A stretch of 35,286 nt of DNA, from contig NZ_LMQB01000028.1 in NCBI RefSeq assembly GCF_001424045.1, positions 157,478 to 192,763 of the forward strand, given 5' to 3'. Positions 31,960-35,286 of the stretch are shown piece after piece. Every line of letters begins with the position of its first letter. Within the stretch, counting starts at the first letter, position 1. This DNA is from Rhizobium sp. Leaf371 (GTDB lineage: Bacteria > Pseudomonadota > Alphaproteobacteria > Rhizobiales > Rhizobiaceae). The position numbers and the translations under genes were made by a program. Below the pieces are notes generated by a model. That model was not told where the DNA came from, did no database searches, and saw only the letters and a list, made by a program, of their open reading frames with translations.

Positions 31960-32970
31960 ATGAACTACACGTCCTTTGGAAGCACAGGGTTGCGGGTCTC
32001 ACAGATCGCGCTTGGCACCGCTAATTTCGGCACACGCTGGGGTCACGGCGCGACGCCGGAGGAGGCCGCGCAGATCTTCAACACCTATGCCGAGGCCGGC
32101 GGCAACATGATCGATACGGCCGATATCTACCAGTTCGGCCAGTCGGAGGAGATCCTGGGCGACCTGTTGCACGATCGGCGCGACCATTTCGTGCTGGCGA
32201 CAAAATACACCAGCGGGGCAGCCCCCGACGCCGATCGGCTCGTGACGGGCAACAGTCGCAAGGCCATGGTCGCCTCGCTGGAAGCCAGCTTGAAACGGCT
32301 GAAGACCGACCGCATCGATCTGTTCTGGGTTCATCATCCCGATGGGCTGACCCCGTCCGAGGAGATCGTCCGCGGGCTGGACGATCTCGCCCGCGCCGGC
32401 AAGATCCTCTATGCGGGCCTCTCGAATTTCCCCGCCTGGCGACTGTCGCGTGCGGTGACCATTGCCGAACTCACGCGCGCCGTCCCGATTGCGGCCGCGC
32501 AGTTCGAGCACAGCCTCGTGCGCCGCGAACCCGAGGCCGATCTGTTTCCGGCGGCCAAGGCGCTGGGCCTCGGCATCGTCACCTGGTCTCCGCTCGGTGG
32601 CGGTGTGTTGACAGGCAAGTATCGGAAGGGCGAAATCGGGCGTGCGGAAAAGATGGGCGGACGCGTCTTCCAGGCCGAAAACAGCGAGCAGCGCACCCGC
32701 ATTCTCGACACGGTCCTCGGCATCGCGGAAGAACTCGAAACGACCCCGGATCGCGTGGCCATTGCTTGGTCCGCCAGCCATGGGAGCATCCCGCTCATTG
32801 GTCCGAGATCGCTGGATCAGCTGAAGGCCAATATCGGCGCGGTGTCGATCGCGCTCTCCCAGGATCACATCCATCGCCTGAACGAGGCCAGTGACCTCGC
32901 GGCCCCGGGGGCTGCGCTCACGGCAAGTTCTCAGGACGCCAGTGTCACGCCCGTCAGGGTCGTTGCCTAG
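31960..32970 (+). CDS. Aldo/keto reductase
   Basis: A 336-residue (beta/alpha)8 NADPH-dependent reductase of the AKR family. The catalytic tetrad is visible: Asp52 (MIDTADIY), Tyr57, Lys82 (LATKY) and His125 (FWVHHPD). GLSNFPAWR, TWSPLGGGVLTGKY and the late PLIGPRSLDQLKANI are usual in the YajO/YeaE-like branch. A GGGAAGGA stretch precedes the ATG at 31960. It follows marR, and a MarR-type operator lies in the gap, so it may be a MarR target handling reactive carbonyls. Substrate unknown. Confidence 0.9.
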   Translation: MNYTSFGSTGLRVSQIALGTANFGTRWGHGATPEEAAQIFNTYAEAGGNMIDTADIYQFGQSEEILGDLLHDRRDHFVLATKYTSGAAPDADRLVTGNSRKAMVASLEASLKRLKTDRIDLFWVHHPDGLTPSEEIVRGLDDLARAGKILYAGLSNFPAWRLSRAVTIAELTRAVPIAAAQFEHSLVRREPEADLFPAAKALGLGIVTWSPLGGGVLTGKYRKGEIGRAEKMGGRVFQAENSEQRTRILDTVLGIAEELETTPDRVAIAWSASHGSIPLIGPRSLDQLKANIGAVSIALSQDHIHRLNEASDLAAPGAALTASSQDASVTPVRVVA

Positions 32971-33081
32971 AGCAAAGGCAGATGGCGGTGCCCGGCCGCG
33001 GTTGGCTGAAACACAGAAGAACACCGTCAGCGCTTCGTTGACGGTTCGCTTCATCGAATGGACATCACAGGGAGAAACGCA

Positions 33082-34266
33082 ATGGCAAACAGAGAGATCA
33101 TTCTGGCGAGACCCGTGCGCACCGCGATCGGGGCGTATAATGGCGCGCTCAAGGGCGTTGCCGCGACGGAGCTCGGCGCCGTCGTCGTGCGCGAGGCGCT
33201 GCGGCGCGCGAACCTTTCCGGCGACGAAATCGGCTCGGTCGTCATGGGCAATGTCATCCAGGCCGGAAATCGCATGAACCCGGCCCGGCAGGCCGCCATC
33301 AATGGCGGGCTGCCCGTGTCCGTCCCGGCATTCACTGTCAACCGGGTCTGCGGCTCGGGCGCGCAGGCCATCGTCAGCGCCGCCCAGGACATCGGATCCG
33401 GTCAGATCAAGGCGGCGGTTGCCGGTGGAATGGAGAATATGGACCGCGCACCCTACCTGATGGATGGCGGGCGCTGGGGCTATCGCATGGGCCCGGCCCA
33501 GATCCTCGACAGCATGCTGACGGACGGGCTCGAAGACGCGTTCTCCGGCGAGCACTCCGGCTGGCATACGGAGGATCTCGTGACGCGCCTGCAGATCACG
33601 CGCGAGGCGCAGGACGTTTTCGCCGCACGCTCCCAGCAGCGCTTCGCTGCGGCCCAGGCGGCAGGTGCCTTCAAGGACGAGATCGTTCCGGTCGAGATCA
33701 AGGGCCGCAAGGGCCCGGAGATTTTCGCCGCCGATGAAGCGCCGCGGCCCGATACGACGACCGAAACGCTGTCCAGGCTGAAGCCCGCGTTTCGCAAGGA
33801 CGGTACCATCACCGCCGGCAACGCGCCGGGCCTCAACAGTGGCGCGTCAGCGATGGTCGTTGCGGAGCGGGACTTTGCCGAGACGATGGGCGTCGAGCCG
33901 GTTGCCCGCCTGGTCGGTTACGGCGTCGGCGCGGTCGAGCCGGGTCTCTTCGGACTGGGGCCTGTTCCGGCGGTCCGCCGGGCGCTCGACCATGCCCGAT
34001 GGTCGCTCGGCGATATCGAGCGCATCGAGATCAACGAGGCTTTCGCCGCCGTTCCGCTCGCCGTCATCCGCGAACTCGGTCTTCCCGACGATATCGTCAA
34101 TGTCGATGGCGGTGCCATCGCTCACGGACATGCGATCGGGGCAACCGGGGCCGTTCTGGTGACGCGTCTTCTTCATTCGATGCGGCGCGATGGCGTGAAG
34201 CGGGGCATGGTGACGCTCTGTATCGGTGGCGGGCAGGGGATCGCTCTGGCGCTGGAAACGCTGTAG
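33082..34266 (+). CDS. Thiolase (acetyl-CoA C-acetyltransferase family)
   Basis: A 394-residue thiolase. The acylated Cys90 lies in NRVCGSGAQA, the His350 in the block GGAIAHGHAIGATGA, and the second active-site Cys380 in TLCIGGGQG; INEAFAAVP is also present. The usual GHP triplet is GHA here, a small departure from the family signature. The ATG at 33082 follows GGGAGAAA. It could make or cleave 3-oxoacyl-CoA; cleavage of 3-oxoadipyl-CoA (PcaF role) is possible in an organism with this pca operon. However, it is 18 kb from pca and linked to a dehalogenase-type hydrolase, so that role is not assigned. Confidence 0.9.
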   Translation: MANREIILARPVRTAIGAYNGALKGVAATELGAVVVREALRRANLSGDEIGSVVMGNVIQAGNRMNPARQAAINGGLPVSVPAFTVNRVCGSGAQAIVSAAQDIGSGQIKAAVAGGMENMDRAPYLMDGGRWGYRMGPAQILDSMLTDGLEDAFSGEHSGWHTEDLVTRLQITREAQDVFAARSQQRFAAAQAAGAFKDEIVPVEIKGRKGPEIFAADEAPRPDTTTETLSRLKPAFRKDGTITAGNAPGLNSGASAMVVAERDFAETMGVEPVARLVGYGVGAVEPGLFGLGPVPAVRRALDHARWSLGDIERIEINEAFAAVPLAVIRELGLPDDIVNVDGGAIAHGHAIGATGAVLVTRLLHSMRRDGVKRGMVTLCIGGGQGIALALETL

Positions 34267-34290
34267 CCAGCCCGATCCGAGGAGATCCAG

Positions 34291-35208
34291 ATGTTCGAAA
34301 CCTTCGAAAGCGGCAGCCTTGCACTGGAGGATGTCGACATCTCCTATGTCGCCGCCGGTGCGGGCGAGCCCGTCTTGCTGTTGCATGGTTTTCCGCAGAA
34401 CCGCGCGCTCTGGGCGAAAATCGCCCCGACGCTCGTGGCGCAGGGCTACCGCGTCATTTGCCCGGATCTTCGCGGCTATGGGCAATCGTCCAAGCCTGCC
34501 GCGGCGCCGGATCTTTCGAACTATGGCTTTCGCGCCATGGCCGGCGATCAGATCGCGCTGATGACGCGTCTCGGATATCCGAAGTTCCATGTGGTGGGGC
34601 ATGATCGCGGCGCCCGCGTGGCGCACCGGCTGTGCCTGGACCATGCGGACGCCGTAGCAAGTGTGACTCTCATGGATATCGTGCCGACGCTGGAATTGCT
34701 CGCCGATCTGCGCAAGGAGGTGGCGCAAAGCTACTGGCACTGGTTCTTCCTGGCCCAACCGGCCCCGTTTCCGGAGCAGGTGATCCAGTCCAACCCGGAC
34801 CTTTTCTATGAAGCCTGCCTGTTTGGCTGGGGTGGTGCCAAGGCAGCGGATTTTGCGCCGGACCAGCTCGCCGCCTATCGCGCCTCATGGCACGACCCTG
34901 ATGCCATTGCCGGCGGTTGCAACGACTATCGCGCGGCCCTGCAGGTGGATTTTGCCGATGATCTCGCGGATCGAGGCGGCTTGATCGAGGCGCCTGCCAT
35001 GATTCTCTACGGGGCGTCGGGCGCCATGGGGAGGCTCTACGACATCCCGGCGGTCTGGGAGCGTTTCTGTGCCAAGCTTGAGGCACACGCCATCCCGGGC
35101 GGACATTTCTTCCCCGACATCGAACCCGACCGCGTCAGCGATCACCTGAGCCGCTTCCTGCGGCAGCATTCGATGGTGACGACGCAGACCGGGGATCGGA
35201 CGGCATAG
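34291..35208 (+). CDS. Alpha/beta hydrolase of the fluoroacetate/haloacetate dehalogenase type
   Basis: A 305-residue alpha/beta hydrolase whose pocket follows fluoroacetate dehalogenase. The nucleophile is Asp105 (GHDRGAR), with carboxylate-binding Arg106 and Arg109, catalytic Asp129 (LMDIVPT) and His272 (GGHFFPD). The halide-pocket residues would be His150-Trp151 (YWHWFFLAQPAP) and Tyr213 (NDYRAA). Spacings from the nucleophile (His-Trp at +45) equal those of the Rhodopseudomonas enzyme as I recall it. It would hydrolyse haloacetates to glycolate. Epoxide hydrolases share the Asp nucleophile but not this pocket. It lies 24 nt after the thiolase and is probably co-transcribed with it. Confidence 0.85.
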   Translation: MFETFESGSLALEDVDISYVAAGAGEPVLLLHGFPQNRALWAKIAPTLVAQGYRVICPDLRGYGQSSKPAAAPDLSNYGFRAMAGDQIALMTRLGYPKFHVVGHDRGARVAHRLCLDHADAVASVTLMDIVPTLELLADLRKEVAQSYWHWFFLAQPAPFPEQVIQSNPDLFYEACLFGWGGAKAADFAPDQLAAYRASWHDPDAIAGGCNDYRAALQVDFADDLADRGGLIEAPAMILYGASGAMGRLYDIPAVWERFCAKLEAHAIPGGHFFPDIEPDRVSDHLSRFLRQHSMVTTQTGDRTA

Positions 35209-35212
35209 ACCC

Positions 35213-35286
35213 TCAACCCTTTCCACCGGATTGATCGGGAAACGTCAGCGTTACTTCCGTACCAGAGCCCAGCCGCGACTGGATGG
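35213..35286 (-). CDS. Histidine kinase, C-terminal end (partial)
   Basis: On the minus strand the frame entering from the right edge reads IQSRLGSGTEVTLTFPDQSGGKG and stops at 35213. The S-x-LG-x-GT-x-V-T-x-x-FP pattern is the closing strand pair of the HATPase_c domain of sensor histidine kinases. Only about 23 residues are inside the window; the rest lies beyond the right edge. It converges with the dehalogenase-type gene, whose stop is 4 nt away. Short, but the motif is characteristic. Confidence 0.7.
   Translation of the reverse strand, partial: IQSRLGSGTEVTLTFPDQSGGKG

Noticed and set aside
31711-31963. Small open frames on both strands between marR and the aldo-keto reductase
   Set aside because: No RBS, no recognisable similarity, mutually overlapping, and they run through the operator; treated as non-coding leader.
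33023-33045. ACCGTCA/TGACGGT hairpin before the thiolase
   Set aside because: A 7-bp stem with a 9-nt loop and no T-run; too weak to call a terminator or operator.
33082-34266. Assignment of the thiolase as PcaF (3-oxoadipyl-CoA thiolase)
   Set aside because: The family allows it, but there is no pcaIJ beside it, it is far from pca, and it is coupled to a dehalogenase-type hydrolase; left as generic thiolase.

Overview
The window is about 63% GC by eye and gene-dense. It reads as Rhizobiales/Rhizobiaceae-type alphaproteobacterial DNA. The best taxonomic clue is the gene order pcaDCHGB with a divergent pcaQ and a PcaQ-type box, the arrangement known from Agrobacterium, Sinorhizobium and Rhizobium. 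No rRNA, tRNA, CRISPR array, intact insertion sequence or phage gene was seen. The content is a catabolic island aimed at plant-derived glucosides/sugar acids and lignin-type aromatics.

Region 1 (1-10.5 kb). The 3' end of a MOFRL-type glycerate 2-kinase gene is followed by a probable remnant of a UPF0303/heme-degrading-domain gene. Next comes a tightly overlapping minus-strand operon for a Dpp/Opp-type ABC importer (binding protein, two permeases, two ATPases). It diverges from a GntR/FCD regulator, a short UxuA-type mannonate dehydratase, a GH1 beta-glycosidase and a secreted beta-propeller lactonase. A 21-bp motif shared by the binding-protein and uxuA leaders suggests that the GntR protein controls both.

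Region 2 (10.5-20 kb). pcaQ and pcaDCHGB encode protocatechuate ring cleavage to 3-oxoadipate. vanA-vanR-vanB (vanillate O-demethylase with its regulator placed between the subunit genes) and a vanillin dehydrogenase-like gene follow. Together these give a continuous route vanillin -> vanillate -> protocatechuate -> 3-oxoadipate. The CoA transferase pcaIJ and an aromatic-acid transporter are not in the window.

Region 3 (20-24.9 kb). An aryl-alcohol dehydrogenase and a benzaldehyde-type dehydrogenase (XylB/XylC-like) form a minus-strand pair. They are transcribed away from a XylR/DmpR-type sigma-54 activator. The intergenic region holds a near-perfect -24/-12 promoter and two palindromic sites 31 bp apart, placed as upstream activating sequences.

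Region 4 (24.9-35.3 kb). This is a mosaic of small oxidoreductase/hydrolase operons with TetR and MarR regulators: SDR + alpha/beta hydrolase + MDR reductase; SDR + AcuI/YhdH-like reductase + TetR; a second, convergent TetR paralogue; MarR + aldo-keto reductase; and a thiolase with a fluoroacetate-dehalogenase-type hydrolase. Related palindromic operators precede the two SDR operons, including a 34-bp element with perfect 16-bp arms, and two near-identical inverted operator copies flank marR. The last bases hold the 3' end of a convergent histidine kinase gene.

The least-described parts are the putative GntR regulon joining an Opp-type importer to UxuA/GH1 functions, the sigma-54 aryl-alcohol switch, and the TetR/MarR-controlled oxidoreductase mosaic. 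Substrates in these parts are inferred from family and context, not shown by the sequence.
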